DNA of 64,000 nucleotides from Epithemia pelagica (GCA_946965045.2 OX337242.1:2356001-2420000), one strand, 5' to 3'; counted from the stretch's first letter, positions 1-10,820 are shown. The notes: a model not told the origin generated them from the sequence alone. Translations and numbers: made by a program.

Positions 1-1737
1 GATCGCAAACCGTTGGGGAAGAACAATGGAAGCTGCCTCGTCAATCTCTTGGATCATACGAGCAAACAGTCCGCGAACAATTGACGTGCTTTCGCGACCA
101 ATGACACAGACTATGGGGAATACTGAGTTCCTGGATTGCTTGTAGGGATTGGAGGAGTCATTGAATTTCAATCCGCCCAAAGTATGCGACAGATGCTTTG
201 TCAACATGGCACCATCAATGCTTTGTGAGAGATTGACTGGACGAGAAGCAGCTTCACCATCCATCAATCCACCGGAATGTAGGATTACCCGCATCACGTC
301 AGCTGCGCGAAAGTAAAACCCTTCAGTCGAATCCCTCACATTCCTGATCATTCTAAAGGGACAAACAATCGAGCCGTAATGTTCCACCATAGCGGCACAA
401 TTCTGCAGAGAGGATGTGCTGGGTATGATGGTGCGCACATGCTTTTGTCCGTTAGTCTCAACACGACGGAGTAGCTCGATTCCTTCAAAATTCAACACTC
501 CTCCGTGTCGATCCATTTCAGAAAGAATACGGAATGGTGTGAAAACTGTTTGACGAAGGTGCTTGCCGACCACTTCAAGCAAGACATCCTTCATTCGTCC
601 CTGATGAATGTTGGAATTCAACAACATACCACACAACGCTTTTAAGAAACGCGTTGCTCGGTCACTATTCTTTCCATGGCGAAGAATGGCCTTGGAAATG
701 ATGACACGAATGTTAGCAATGATCTGGTCCCCACGTTCCTTGTCCGAGGCCCGTGTTGGAACGGACTGAGACACCGCTTTATCGGATTGTATCTCGATGA
801 TACGAGCTTCAAGCTTGGTGATCTGTTTAGATTTCTTCTTGCTGCTCCTACGGACCTTGTTCAGATTGAGTTTGAGAGACTGAATCTCACGGTCCTTGTT
901 TTTCAAGGATAGCTCTATGTCCTTTTGTTTCGAGGACAGAGCGTCGTTTGCTTTTTGTACTTGTGCAAGTAACTGGCTGGTTGTCATTCCGGAATAGGAT
1001 GTGGAGGAATTGGCCAGACTGCATGTGAGAACAGACATCCCTTCATTGCCATGGGGGGCAATAACTTCCTTGGCAACAGGTTCTTCTTCAGCTTCGGATT
1101 CTTCAGAATCCGCAAAAATATCATTGGAGGATGACGAACCACTGGAGACGTCAGAATCATCTTCGGAATCAGGATCTGAATCAGATTCCTCTTGTTTCGG
1201 AGGAGGTTTCTTGTCTTCTTCGGTTGTAACAACAGTAGATTGATTAACAGGGGTTACATGAATCCCTTTCGACCTTTTAGAACGGCGATTCTTGCGGAAG
1301 CGACGTTTTGCTTTGCGTTTCTTCGGCCGGTTCTTGATAGATTCAATCTTGACTGGGTCGGTTGGCATGACTATATTGTCATGGGAAGCTGTGCAAGTGA
1401 ATCGGCCATTCTCTGCTTTCCTGTTAATGGGGATGTTGGGGAAAGCGACTTCTTGTTCATCCGCGTCAAAGCAATTGCCGCAAAAGAAAAAACCTTCCCA
1501 TCGCTGATATCGGTCTCTACCAAATACAGAACATGGCTTCGTGTCTTCGTTGGCAAAGTCACGGCAGATGCGGGCAATCCTTTTCCTTTCTAAAGCACTT
1601 GAGTGGGGAGGACGCTTCGCCTCTCTACGACGAGCTCTCGTCTGTTGATTCGGGGAAACTGGGGCAGCCTCTGCTTCTTGCAACTCTTCTTCGGCTTGCT
1701 CCATGGCAAGCCGTTGGGCTTGACGGGTGGTTGGCAT
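1..1737 (-). CDS. Unrecognised protein, N-terminal part (runs off the left edge)
   Basis: The minus-strand frame is open from an ATG at 1737 to the window edge, about 579 codons with no stop. An in-frame stop lies just upstream of the ATG, which supports this start. The N-terminus is Ala/Glu/Arg-rich and is followed by a Cys-containing segment (C-F-x-C-G-N-C near 1450-1560) that could bind metal. Next come a strongly basic Lys/Arg run near 1265-1330 and a long acidic Ser/Asp/Glu stretch near 1080-1200. A heptad-like Lys/Leu/Glu stretch (about 780-960) looks like a coiled coil. The remaining 250 or so residues look globular. The shift from disordered to globular composition, with no stop, argues for a real gene. 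I do not recognise the family. It could be a host nuclear protein or a repeat-family gene. Confidence 0.7.
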   Translation of the reverse strand, partial: MPTTRQAQRLAMEQAEEELQEAEAAPVSPNQQTRARRREAKRPPHSSALERKRIARICRDFANEDTKPCSVFGRDRYQRWEGFFFCGNCFDADEQEVAFPNIPINRKAENGRFTCTASHDNIVMPTDPVKIESIKNRPKKRKAKRRFRKNRRSKRSKGIHVTPVNQSTVVTTEEDKKPPPKQEESDSDPDSEDDSDVSSGSSSSNDIFADSEESEAEEEPVAKEVIAPHGNEGMSVLTCSLANSSTSYSGMTTSQLLAQVQKANDALSSKQKDIELSLKNKDREIQSLKLNLNKVRRSSKKKSKQITKLEARIIEIQSDKAVSQSVPTRASDKERGDQIIANIRVIISKAILRHGKNSDRATRFLKALCGMLLNSNIHQGRMKDVLLEVVGKHLRQTVFTPFRILSEMDRHGGVLNFEGIELLRRVETNGQKHVRTIIPSTSSLQNCAAMVEHYGSIVCPFRMIRNVRDSTEGFYFRAADVMRVILHSGGLMDGEAASRPVNLSQSIDGAMLTKHLSHTLGGLKFNDSSNPYKQSRNSVFPIVCVIGRESTSIVRGLFARMIQEIDEAASIVLPQRFAI

Positions 1738-2347
1738 CGTTGGGTCTTCAATCGAAAGGAGAGGTGCCTGTTTGATTGATATGTTGATTCAGGAAGAGAG
1801 ACATGATGGAACTTTATTCAGAGTTCCTTGTCAACATCATCTTTTCATCGGCTTCGGGTTCTGCGATTGAGTTTAGAACGGATGAATGAAATGCGACTAA
1901 GGGGTAATGTAATATTCATGAACATATAAATTTTATGCAAAAAATCGTCGGGCGAGTTCTCCAAATCCATTCTCATACGTTTGGACTTAGTGAAATTTGG
2001 GAAAATGGGGTTCTGAAGAGGACGTGTGACAGGGGGTACTTCCACGATGATATGGCTCTTATGTAACGATGGCCTCACCTTGCCTTATGTATCAGAAAAG
2101 GTTTGGCATAGTTACATAAGAGCCAAGTCTCCGTTGTTGTGCCAATTCATTGGCTTTTTGGTACTGGCAGTCTTGGATGTTCATTCACGGTAGAGTCTCG
2201 GATTATATTTAATGAATGTCCTATTCGGGGTTTTTCCATTGATTAGAGCACAGTGGGTGTGACATGTTTCTAAAGCGGTATTGGGTGGGGGAGGGTTGAC
2301 ATGCGCGCTAAAATGAACCGGAAATGCTGCTATTGTTTTAAAAAAAA
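1738..2347. other. Intergenic, no gene seen
   Basis: AT-rich sequence between the start of the left-edge gene and the outer end of the large inverted repeat. I see no convincing reading frame. It probably holds the upstream region of the minus-strand gene at 1737. Confidence 0.5.
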
Positions 2348-3245
2348 CCCTCCGATTGCGGGGGTACCTCCCGTCTGCTGTCCATACGGTTATTCCCATA
2401 TTTTCCTAAAAAATGTAAAACTTATTTCTTTCAAATTTCTTTTGATTTAGCACATTATTATAACGTCCAAGCCAACTGTAATAACTGGCTTCGCCCTATT
2501 GTGTAGCCGCTTGCGCTCATGAATGGGAAACAGGAACCGGCGTGAGCCGTGAGACTTGACGAGACATGCACAGAGAAATCTACAAGCCCATTTTGTACTC
2601 TAAAGTCTATACTGTTTCAGAAGCGAGTACTCTTTACGTAGTAGTGGATCAAGCTTCACGGAATCATCACACACACACACACACACCAAACCCTGAAAAT
2701 ACACACACATGATGCAATGCACCTCTAGGAGTATCAACACAAGCTCCTGGCACTTTGTCTATGGCAAAGATAAAAGCATAGTCCACTACTAGTTTAGGCT
2801 TCCTGCTTCCTGGGCTTACATACCCCATGATGACGCTGTCAAACCTTCGCTTCATCATTGCAGTGGTTGATTGTTCAGTGCAGTGGTTGATTGTCATGTT
2901 TCATGTTGTCATCCTTCCTTTGATGCATTATGCCTTCACTTGTGATCTAGGTGGATGCATTCTGCCTTCACTTGTGATCTAGGTGGATGGTTTTGACCAT
3001 AAAGTTGTCACTGTGGTCGTTCGTCCGGCTGGATGGTTTTCTTTTGGTTTTTGGTGTGCTCATGGTCGTCTTTTGTGGTGTTGCTCGAAAAGTGAGACGA
3101 TATACAAGGCGTGACCGGCGCGTCGATTTCGAACGATCGAAGAGAGGCTGGCGATATCACCCGGCTGGCGCTTTGGGAAAAAATACGAGACAATTTTTTT
3201 CCTTTCGGATGACGGACGAACAAAGGTACCCCCCCAATCGCACCC
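2348..3245. mobile_element. Possible TIR-bounded non-autonomous element
   Basis: The two ends of this 0.9-kb stretch carry similar inverted termini. Each contains a CGATTG core, then a G run, then GGTACC: at 2350-2369 reading rightwards, and at 3225-3245 reading leftwards. About 18 of 21 terminal positions agree. Both flanks are TTTTAAA-rich, which fits a TTAA-like target, but I cannot show a clean duplication. No transposase is present and the interior has no convincing ORF. It holds a CA microsatellite and a local tandem duplication near 2870-2990. The same segment is mirrored in the right arm. Confidence 0.35.
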
Positions 3246-4014
3246 TTTTAAATCAATACAAATACACTACAGACGCTGAGAAGTCTTCCGGAAAGATACC
3301 TAAAAAAGATACCCTCACTTTTGTTCCACCGGCTTTGGCAAGCAAAGATCTGTCATTTGAACCCTTTCATGAAAAAAAACAAATACAGTCCTTTCAAACA
3401 GACACTCAATGATGCATGTGGACCCCCTATGTCAAGAGAATGCGGGTTGATGCCCCTTAGAATGCCGCTCTCAGAGTTGAGATTCCCTCTCAATGAGCCG
3501 ATTTTCCGGCCTTTGCCGCACAATGGGCTCGCCGTGTTCGGGTAAAACCAGTCAATGCTTCATCCTATCTTTCCCTGGTCCGAAATGTTTCTGCGGAAGA
3601 TTACGGTAGGCAACTTCCAGTGGGAGCACAATGGATTTTTCCAGCCGATTTGGTCATTGTTGTAAGCGTGCAAGATTCATTCTTCGATGCAGATACGGGC
3701 CAGCTTGATCCAGTATCTGTCAGCAGCAGCAACGTTCGAGCTGGTTTCATTCGAACGACCTGCCGTTGGAGGCATAGGCCAATATCATCCCCAGCACTTT
3801 TTGCTTCCCATCAATTTCATTCCACACATACAAATCGGTCCGAAAAATACTTTCACGCGAAGAAAAATGACTACAAGACTCAATGTTGTGAAATCAAGAA
3901 TCCTCTATTTTGCTTTTTCATTTTGATATGCATACGGCAATAGCCTCTACTACAGTACATACCCTTGTCATTCGTTTCCCGTTTCTCTTGAGCCACACTT
4001 CTACCCGCAAGAAG

Positions 4015-5217
4015 TCACTCACTTTTGCCGCTTGTTCGGAAACGACGTCGTTCAGAGAGTTTGGTATTCAGCCAGAACTTTTCGATTTGGTCCACGGACC
4101 TTCTTGGCAAAAATGTGGATATAAGATTCCAGCGGTTTCCAAATCTTTGTCGTTTCTCCAAAATAATCAGCTTCTCCTGAATGGTGAGAGGCGTTTTGAG
4201 GAGATTGGGGTCAATCACGTTCTCAAAGTGATCTCGAATCTCGATACAAGTTCGACCTGGAAGTTGGGCTTGTATGACAGAGTACTTGATGTTCTTTTTG
4301 CGGTACTCACGAATAATTTCTTCTTCCTCTACCGTCCATGGCAATTGATGGTGCTGAAGCTTTTTGTCGAGGGTACCGAGGAATGTACTCTTGATACCCA
4401 TGTCACTCGGAGTGACGTTATCTTTAGCATTGCCGACAATGGACGAATCATGGACGAAAGTGGGTGTCTCCCATCGAGCAGACGCGTCATGATCACGCTT
4501 GAGGGTGCCTTCTTGAGACAGTTCTTCCCAGGTATCAGGGTGGGGTTCCCGGGATTCTGGTTGTGGAAGTCTCTTGCCCTTTAGAGTTGTGGCCATCCGG
4601 GACTGAAATAGAAGGCGCTTGCCCTTGATGGGTGTAACGCATCGAATATGTTTCGGATGAATGGGCTTCTTGGTTTTTCGGGAAGTCTCGGGCGTTGGAA
4701 AGCAATATAAGCGATCGTCCTTGTATGTCTCATTCATGGTTTGTGATTCCCCAGCGTCGTCGAAATTCTGAGCACTCAAATCGGCGTCTGATTCCCACGA
4801 TTTATCGAGATCAGCAGCATTCGAATCCTCTTCTGATTCCCAAGAGTCGTCGAAATCTTGACTAATCGAGTCATCTTCTTGAACAGATGAATCATTGTCG
4901 TTATTGGCTGCTGTGGGAAACGGTGACTTTTTGATTGGAAAGGACACAAAGTTTTTGGGCAGATGTCGGGGATTCGGGGGAAACCGCATGTCATTATCGG
5001 TGAAATCGAACATGTCCACCAATTCGTTGGTCTTGAGCTCAGCATCGGATTGCTCAGAGACTATTTGTTGTGCAGCCAGGAGAATGCTCTCGTCATCCCA
5101 CGAGGAAACTTTGTGCGTCTTGAGGGGATTTCCTTCATTTTCAGCCGATGCTGATGAGCCCACAAAGCGAGGCTTGGTCGGTGTAATGGTGGGAAGTGGA
5201 ACAGTGCGTGAAGTCAT
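4015..5217 (-). CDS. Two-SANT Myb-like DNA-binding protein (left-arm copy)
   Basis: A 400-residue protein starting at an ATG. Residues 1-290 look disordered and acidic, with two repeats of a Ser-Trp-Glu-Ser motif. Residues 293-340 form a SANT/Myb repeat (P-W-T-x-E-E-E-x-I-I, then the G-R-T turn before a recognition helix). Residues 345-392 form a second repeat (G-N-R-W-N-L-I-S, then R-S-V-D-Q-I-x-x-F-W). Proteins with two tandem SANT repeats are usually sequence-specific nuclear transcription factors; that function is inferred. The tail is basic. The gene lies 906 bp from the NTPase-nuclease gene, on the same strand. Its protein is identical to the copy at 13548-14750, so the arms are recent or allelic. 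Confidence 0.85.
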   Translation of the reverse strand: MTSRTVPLPTITPTKPRFVGSSASAENEGNPLKTHKVSSWDDESILLAAQQIVSEQSDAELKTNELVDMFDFTDNDMRFPPNPRHLPKNFVSFPIKKSPFPTAANNDNDSSVQEDDSISQDFDDSWESEEDSNAADLDKSWESDADLSAQNFDDAGESQTMNETYKDDRLYCFPTPETSRKTKKPIHPKHIRCVTPIKGKRLLFQSRMATTLKGKRLPQPESREPHPDTWEELSQEGTLKRDHDASARWETPTFVHDSSIVGNAKDNVTPSDMGIKSTFLGTLDKKLQHHQLPWTVEEEEIIREYRKKNIKYSVIQAQLPGRTCIEIRDHFENVIDPNLLKTPLTIQEKLIILEKRQRFGNRWNLISTFLPRRSVDQIEKFWLNTKLSERRRFRTSGKSE

Positions 5218-6123
5218 TGCGATTTAATTGATTGGCAGGAGTTTGGATGCACACGATTGCCTGGTCAAAGTGATGTTTGATTTGGGAAGGAGCAAATTTT
5301 ATGAGAACAAGATGAATGTTTGTGCCAAGATGGACAAGGCAAAAGAGATTTGCAAACCGCAACGCAACGAAGGTTTACGATTGACTCCGAAGAGACTGGT
5401 TTTGCATCTTGTGCGGCGACAAGTGTACGTGGAACTGTAGGTATATGTTCTACGGGAATGCTTGTGTCGCGCGCTGCTCGATCCCCAGTATGAGTTCCGC
5501 GATATTCGGACGAGATCGGAGATTGGTTTTGCATGGATGAAACGGCGGATGGGTGGTTCGAGAAACGGTCCATCATCTCTCTTGGAGGCAGTCGTCCCCA
5601 AAAGCATGCATGGATCATTCCTTCCACTCCAAATCGCACTGGGAGCGGCCTTGGAATCGGCACAACGCGAAATCAGGATCACATGGAAGGAATGGATGGC
5701 CGCATAAGAGTTGTTCATGCACAGTCCATGAACATGAACAAGATCATATCCGTAGACTAGGTCCTTTTGCCACATGAGATTCCTGCCTTCAAACTGTGAC
5801 CGAATGAATCGTGAATCGTGACTGTGTGGAATTCATTATTATTTAAGCCTCTATAAATTAACTATCCGTACTCCGTACTCGTAAAACTAACCCTTCGAAC
5901 TTCGAATACCTCGAAGTTCTTCTGCCCAAGTGGCACACAATGACACCCAAAGACAACACACTGCCGCCGCTGGATAGGGAGACGAGGCATGAAGTCAGAA
6001 CAACCATGACGTTACAATGTGGAATCAGGTCACGATTCCGCACAACTTGAGCCCCGGCATCGTGAGAAGGCAACTACAAGTCTCAGTCAGGGCCTCCTGT
6101 AGCTACCTTCACAGGTCTCAGTC
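5218..6123. other. Spacer between Myb and NTPase genes (left arm)
   Basis: About 0.9 kb separating two minus-strand genes, mirrored at 12642-13547. Several short frames are open here, including one of about 130 codons (5265-5663, minus) with Ser/Pro-rich composition. In-frame stops prevent joining it to the Myb start, so a coding role is not supported. The spacer most likely holds the 3' UTR of the NTPase gene and the Myb promoter and 5' UTR. Confidence 0.4.
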
Positions 6124-7944
6124 TTACGAACGTCGCAATGCTTTGGTGACTCGCTCCGGATCGTCAAAGAATCTGACCGGGTTGTCGATGCATCCCAGTT
6201 CCTCATGATCAAAGAAATCTTTGACCGTTTCGACCGAACTACAATCCACAGCTACAGTCAATCCTTCATAACCCTCTTCGTCAACCTCTTCCGGCCGTCG
6301 GAATGACAAATGAACATCATCCGGGACAACAAAGGCGATCTTGACCGACACACAATCTGATTGGAGCTTAAACGTCTGTAACAGAGGTCGGAGGAACTTG
6401 GTCCTAAACGTTCGAGGGTTGAAGGTGTGCTCAGCGGAAATAGTATACTGAAAGCACCAAACTGTTACGTTGTCATTGGGATCCTTGGTAAGAAGGGCTG
6501 CATCGATGTTTGCGAAATTGGGTACACTTGGAATCCAGTAAACCAGAAAGTCGGAGAGTTGATTAACTCCCTCTACACCGGTCCCCTTGCTCTGGAGAAT
6601 GCCAGATATAGGGCTTGGACGTTTGTAGAAAAGCTGATGGAGAAGCTCCTCAAAGTGGCATCCCGCTGCACTTGCCAGCCCTTTCTCTTTGGATTCCATA
6701 TAGGCATTGTAGTAATTTTCCAGGCCGACCCGGTCCCGCAAGAGACGTGCGACAAACTGTGAGTCCACAACCTGATAAGCAGATCCAAAGTAGGTCCAGC
6801 TGGATGTCACAACAGGGATTCGGAACATGGTTCGAACACGATCGGGGCTTTTTTTGTCTCCACTTCCTTTTGTGTCAACAATACTTAGCATTGCCTGATT
6901 CTTGGATATCGCATTCACCGTCGCCGTCGTATCGGCCTTCCATATGTCTGGGTTCTGAGCGTACTTTAACGCCTCCCGGATCCGGCCACCAGTATGATAG
7001 AAAATATCCTCAAAAACTTCATCGGGAGAATAGCTAGAAGCAGATTTGTCGCCGTCATCGCCATCTGCATCGGCTTCTTCAAGACCTTCCATTTCATCAT
7101 CACATTTCGTTGTTGCTGCTGCTGGGGCCGATGACGCCACTCTTGCAACCCCATCGACTGCTGGCGCCGCTGCTGCAACGTCGTCGATGCCAGATGGTTT
7201 ATGGTTGTCTAGAATATCCGAAGTCAATTCGAGCGCTTTTTGCAGGTCCGTCTTTTCCCAGCCACTTAGAACGACGAGAGCTGAAAATGTCGCACTTTCT
7301 CCTTGAGGTACGTCATGTCCACCGCTTGTCGCTAGGTAATGGTGTGGTAGGTACAGATCTTGGTCGCCTTCGTGTAGACCATCAATGAACAAGAGAACAT
7401 TGTTAGACATAACGTGAACCTGGGCATCCGAACGGTTGATCGCCATATGCTTCTGTAGAACGTCCGCCAGCACATCGTCGACTCCCAAGTTTCCTTGCAA
7501 TATTCGACTGTAGCGAATCGTAATCTCCTTATTCTCTTTGTCGCTTTTATCCTTCTTCCTCATAAAAAACACGCTCGTGAACTCTCCAACAGCCCTCGTC
7601 TTGCGAATGAAGCAGACAGGCTTCTCCTCGTACAGGGCACGGTACAGTGCCACCAAGAATATTAATACGCTTTTTCCAACACCAGGTGAACCGATTAAAA
7701 CCTGTCTTAGTTTTCGATCCATCTTGGTGAGTTCCTGGAACACTTCACACATTTCTTTTCGAATGTAGATCGAATTTTTGGGGAAGAATTGCTCCTTCAT
7801 CTTAGTAGGAGGGGCGAGGGGTGAAAAAAAAGTTTCGGTCTCGATACACTCCCCCTCCACTAGGCCTGCTGCACCCAAGTCAATGTCTGCGCAATTAAGC
7901 GTTGCTGTTTCATACTGGATTGACGACGACGACGACGACGACAT
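6124..7944 (-). CDS. Crinkler/RHS-type P-loop NTPase-nuclease (left-arm copy)
   Basis: A 606-residue protein starting at an ATG inside a GAC/GTC microsatellite that encodes an N-terminal Ser run. Residues 85-92 are a Walker A loop (GSPGVGKS), and residues 182-190 are a Walker B-like strand (V-L-L-F-I-D-G-L). A low-complexity Ala/Asp linker occupies about 250-300. The C-terminal third has the order expected of a PD-(D/E)xK-type nuclease: F-E-E-L-L near 431, I-D-A near 480 and F-Q-Y-T-I-S near 498. This layout matches the Crinkler-RHS class of eukaryotic NTPase plus restriction-endonuclease-fold proteins, which are often tied to transposons or used as effectors. No secretion signal is visible. 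It differs from the right-arm copy at about four residues (for example Ala/Asp near 117). The domain call is made by eye; the role is unknown. Confidence 0.75.
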   Translation of the reverse strand: MSSSSSSSIQYETATLNCADIDLGAAGLVEGECIETETFFSPLAPPTKMKEQFFPKNSIYIRKEMCEVFQELTKMDRKLRQVLIGSPGVGKSVLIFLVALYRALYEEKPVCFIRKTRAVGEFTSVFFMRKKDKSDKENKEITIRYSRILQGNLGVDDVLADVLQKHMAINRSDAQVHVMSNNVLLFIDGLHEGDQDLYLPHHYLATSGGHDVPQGESATFSALVVLSGWEKTDLQKALELTSDILDNHKPSGIDDVAAAAPAVDGVARVASSAPAAATTKCDDEMEGLEEADADGDDGDKSASSYSPDEVFEDIFYHTGGRIREALKYAQNPDIWKADTTATVNAISKNQAMLSIVDTKGSGDKKSPDRVRTMFRIPVVTSSWTYFGSAYQVVDSQFVARLLRDRVGLENYYNAYMESKEKGLASAAGCHFEELLHQLFYKRPSPISGILQSKGTGVEGVNQLSDFLVYWIPSVPNFANIDAALLTKDPNDNVTVWCFQYTISAEHTFNPRTFRTKFLRPLLQTFKLQSDCVSVKIAFVVPDDVHLSFRRPEEVDEEGYEGLTVAVDCSSVETVKDFFDHEELGCIDNPVRFFDDPERVTKALRRS

Positions 7945-8128
7945 GCTGGTAAAATCGTGAGACCTCGTTCAAGATTGCCTCTTTGTCTTCTGTCGATGCC
8001 TTCGTTTGTTGTTGTTTGTGTTTAGCGGAATGGTGAGTCCTGGTTGATCGTGATTCACAGGGGCGATTGGCCCACTAGTCTCTAGAGTAGTCTCTGAGTC
8101 CCCTTTACCACTCTAGCTAGGTACTCGC

Positions 8129-8638
8129 CGGCCTGCTGTAGTCTAAACTCCCTCCACTCGCACCTGGTCGCTCGTATCTAACTCATCAGTAGTCAAGGGG
8201 TCGGTCGGGGTTAGTTCCTCTAGGTCGTTTTCGCCATAGACCACCACTGGAGGCGTGTCCTTTGGTGTGCTGAAGCCGAACCTAGCGCGGAGTCCTTCGA
8301 TCCGTCGTTCTTGGTAGGTCATGGGGGGCACAGTATCTAGGATACTGCTGCTCCTCCCATCCAATCCTTGATCAAAGTCATCATTTGAGGTTGAAAGTCG
8401 AGCGGTAGGCGACTGGGAGGAGGTCCACGAGAAAAACGAGGTGTTTGACTGGGACGACGAGGTAGACACTGGGCGGCAGACTAAGGCTCTTTCGTCGTTC
8501 GTCGACTCATCAGTGCTGGGGGCGTTGTTGTTGGGTGGGAACCGGTGAAACCGCGGTTTGTGGCGGCATGCTCCGTAGATTTCGTTGCATTTGTTGATTG
8601 CTAGGTTGGGGTGTTTGCTCGTGAATTTGAGGATTTCC
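8129..8638 (-). mobile_element. Penelope-like element C-terminal fragment, inverted
   Basis: The reverse complement of 9591-10103 (mirror sum 18231, a different axis from the big arms). It carries the last part of a Penelope-like ORF on the minus strand: a short stretch after the GIY-YIG domain, then a Ser/Thr-rich tail ending in E-G-V and a stop at 8143. It abuts the inner end of the left arm on one side. On the other it meets a forward-oriented Penelope fragment at 8639, forming a junction inside the element. Confidence 0.75.
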
Positions 8639-9006
8639 TATGACCGGTTCACCAACATCCGGGAGCATTTTCAAGGAGATCTCAACTCCAAGTTAAATGA
8701 CGGACTACGATCCTTGGATTTTGAAGATCTGGACTGTAACTGCAGGAACCGTGAAGCCTGTCCCTACGGAGGTTTCTGCAGACGTTCCATCGTGGTCTAT
8801 AAAGCCACCTGCCTCAAAACCGGCAAGCAGTACATTGGCAACACTCAACAACACGTAAAGAAAAGGATCCAACAACATGTCCAAGACGTGAAGCAACTGG
8901 TTCTCAAGAACAAGAGCTCTGATTCGTTTGCTAGCCACTTCGCCTGCTTCATTCCCAGAGAAACCGAGAAGAAGGAAATCAAGAACCACGTCCGACTCAA
9001 AGTGGA
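8639..9006 (+). mobile_element. Penelope-like element fragment with GIY-YIG domain, cut by gap
   Basis: An open plus frame encodes a Cys-rich lead-in (C-N-C-R ... C-P-Y-G-G-F-C) followed by V-Y-K-A and Y-I-G motifs. These are the hallmarks of the GIY-YIG endonuclease at the C-terminus of Penelope-like retroelements. About 305 bases (8702-9006) are repeated exactly after the gap at 9207-9511. The reverse-transcriptase part is absent, and the fragment ends at the run of N. Confidence 0.75.
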
Positions 9007-9206
9007 NNNNNNNNNNNNNNNNNNNNNNNNNNNNNNNNNNNNNNNNNNNNNNNNNNNNNNNNNNNNNNNNNNNNNNNNNNNNNNNNNNNNNNNNNNNNNN
9101 NNNNNNNNNNNNNNNNNNNNNNNNNNNNNNNNNNNNNNNNNNNNNNNNNNNNNNNNNNNNNNNNNNNNNNNNNNNNNNNNNNNNNNNNNNNNNNNNNNNN
9201 NNNNNN
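9007..9206. other. Assembly gap (200 N)
   Basis: Exactly 200 N, a typical fixed scaffold gap. It lies within 300 bp of the centre of the large inverted repeat, so the order and orientation of the flanking contigs are not proven by this sequence. Confidence 0.99.
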
Positions 9207-10088
9207 GGACTACGATCCTTGGATTTTGAAGATCTGGACTGTAACTGCAGGAACCGTGAAGCCTGTCCCTACGGAGGTTTCTGCAGACGTTCCATCGTGG
9301 TCTATAAAGCCACCTGCCTCAAAACCGGCAAGCAGTACATTGGCAACACTCAACAACACGTAAAGAAAAGGATCCAACAACATGTCCAAGACGTGAAGCA
9401 ACTGGTTCTCAAGAACAAGAGCTCTGATTCGTTTGCTAGCCACTTCGCCTGCTTCATTCCCAGAGAAACCGAGAAGAAGGAAATCAAGAACCACGTCCGA
9501 CTCAAAGTGGACATACTTTGGCAAGGCAAACCGCTTTCCACTGTAAAAACCTTTGGGACAAAGTCCTGCAAACTCTGCGCACGAGAACACTTGGAAATCC
9601 TCAAATTCACGAGCAAACACCCCAACCTAGCAATCAACAAATGCAACGAAATCTACGGAGCATGCCGCCACAAACCGCGGTTTCACCGGTTCCCACCCAA
9701 CAACAACGCCCCCAGCACTGATGAGTCGACGAACGACGAAAGAGTCTTAGTCTGCCGTCCAGTGTCTACCTCGTCGTCCCAGTCAAACACCTCGTTTTTC
9801 TCGTGGACCTCCTCCCAGTCGCCTACCGCTCGACTTTCAACCTCAAATGATGACTTTGATCAAGGATTGGATGGGAGGAGCAGCAGTATCCTAGATACTG
9901 TGCCCCCCATGACCTACCAAGAACGACGGATCGAAGGACTCCGCGCTAGGTTCGGCTTCAGCACACCAAAGGACACGCCTCCAGTGGTGGTCTATGGCGA
10001 AAACGACCTAGAGGAACTAACCCCGACCGACCCCTTGACTACTGATGAGTTTGATACGAGCGACCAGGTGCGAGTGGAGGGAGTTTAG
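9207..10088 (+). mobile_element. Penelope-like element 3' ORF (GIY-YIG endonuclease)
   Basis: About 293 codons are open from the gap to a stop at 10088. The Cys-rich C-N-C-R / C-P-Y-G-G-F-C knuckle is followed by the GIY-YIG core (V-Y-K-A ... K-Q-Y-I-G-N-T, then K-K-R-I-Q-Q-H). A further Cys pair (C-K-L-C) and a Ser/Thr-rich tail follow. In Penelope-like elements this endonuclease follows the RT and nicks target DNA for target-primed reverse transcription. The RT domain must lie in or beyond the gap, or has been lost. A fragment of this ORF is also inverted at 8129-8638. Confidence 0.75.
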
Positions 10089-10650
10089 ACTACACCAGGC
10101 CGGCGCGTTAGCGAACGAAAGTAGAATACTTCCGAAAACCTAGGTTGATAGATGGAAACTAAACTAACCTTCACACTCTTTGCTGTTTCGGTTTTCTGAT
10201 TTTGGTATATAATTTATATGTTCGATCTCGTATTCCTGACGACCTGTGATAAAAAAGGGACGAATTGGAAGCACCTACTTTCATCCCGTACCGGTTGATC
10301 CTTATATGCCTCCTAGGAGAGCGCGAGGGCCAGGACGCTATATTGGAATGTCAAAGGGACCAGAGTTGCCGGCACAATGCTGTGGTCGGACCATTTTGAC
10401 CTCACCATGGTCAATCAGGGCACCTTTTTCTGAGGTGCTTTGACTTCCGTCGCCAAATATTTTGTACTTTTCGTATAGTAGTGTAGAGGCGCGCATGTCA
10501 TTCTATATGATCCCCCATATTATTCTAAGATTTTGATACTCCGAATGAGCCAGCCGTCCCCCTGTAGGTTTGTACTGGATTATACGTGAATTTTTAATGC
10601 GACTAAAATAACCAAAAACCAATTGGTGCAACAAAGGGTTTCCAGAGGGA
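10089..10650. other. Non-coding, probably Penelope-like 3' tail
   Basis: Sequence found only on the right side of the centre, between the Penelope-like stop codon and the inner end of the right arm. No gene seen. It has no counterpart in the left half, so the inverted repeat is not symmetric at its core. Confidence 0.5.
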
Positions 10651-10820
10651 GTACCTAGCTAGAGGGGACTCAGAGACTACTAGAGACTAGTGGGCCAATC
10701 GCCCCTGTGAATCACGATCAACCAGGACTCACCATTCCGCTAAACACAAACAACAACAAACGAAGGCATCGACAGAAGACAAAGAGGCAATCTTGAACGA
10801 GGTCTCACGATTTTACCAGC

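Larger units (their letters stand above)
2348..8128 (-). repeat. Left arm of giant inverted repeat
   Basis: This segment is the reverse complement of 10651-16410. Mirror coordinates sum to about 18765 over most of the arm (4015/14750 and 6124/12641) and to 18758 at the outer end, so only small indels separate the arms. The outer boundary is sharp: the arms match through the GC-rich motif at 2348-2397 and 16361-16410, then diverge. The inner boundary is near 8128. The Myb protein is identical in the two arms, and the NTPase-nuclease differs at only four or so residues. The outer non-coding part differs more, for example in the length of a CA/TG microsatellite near 2670. The arms could be a recent inverted duplication, or two haplotypes joined head to head across the assembly gap at 9007-9206. 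Confidence 0.9.

Noticed and set aside
8928-10088. A long frame reading through the run of N
   Set aside because: Unknown bases hide any stop, and the apparent ORF joins two contigs. Only the parts on each side are supported.
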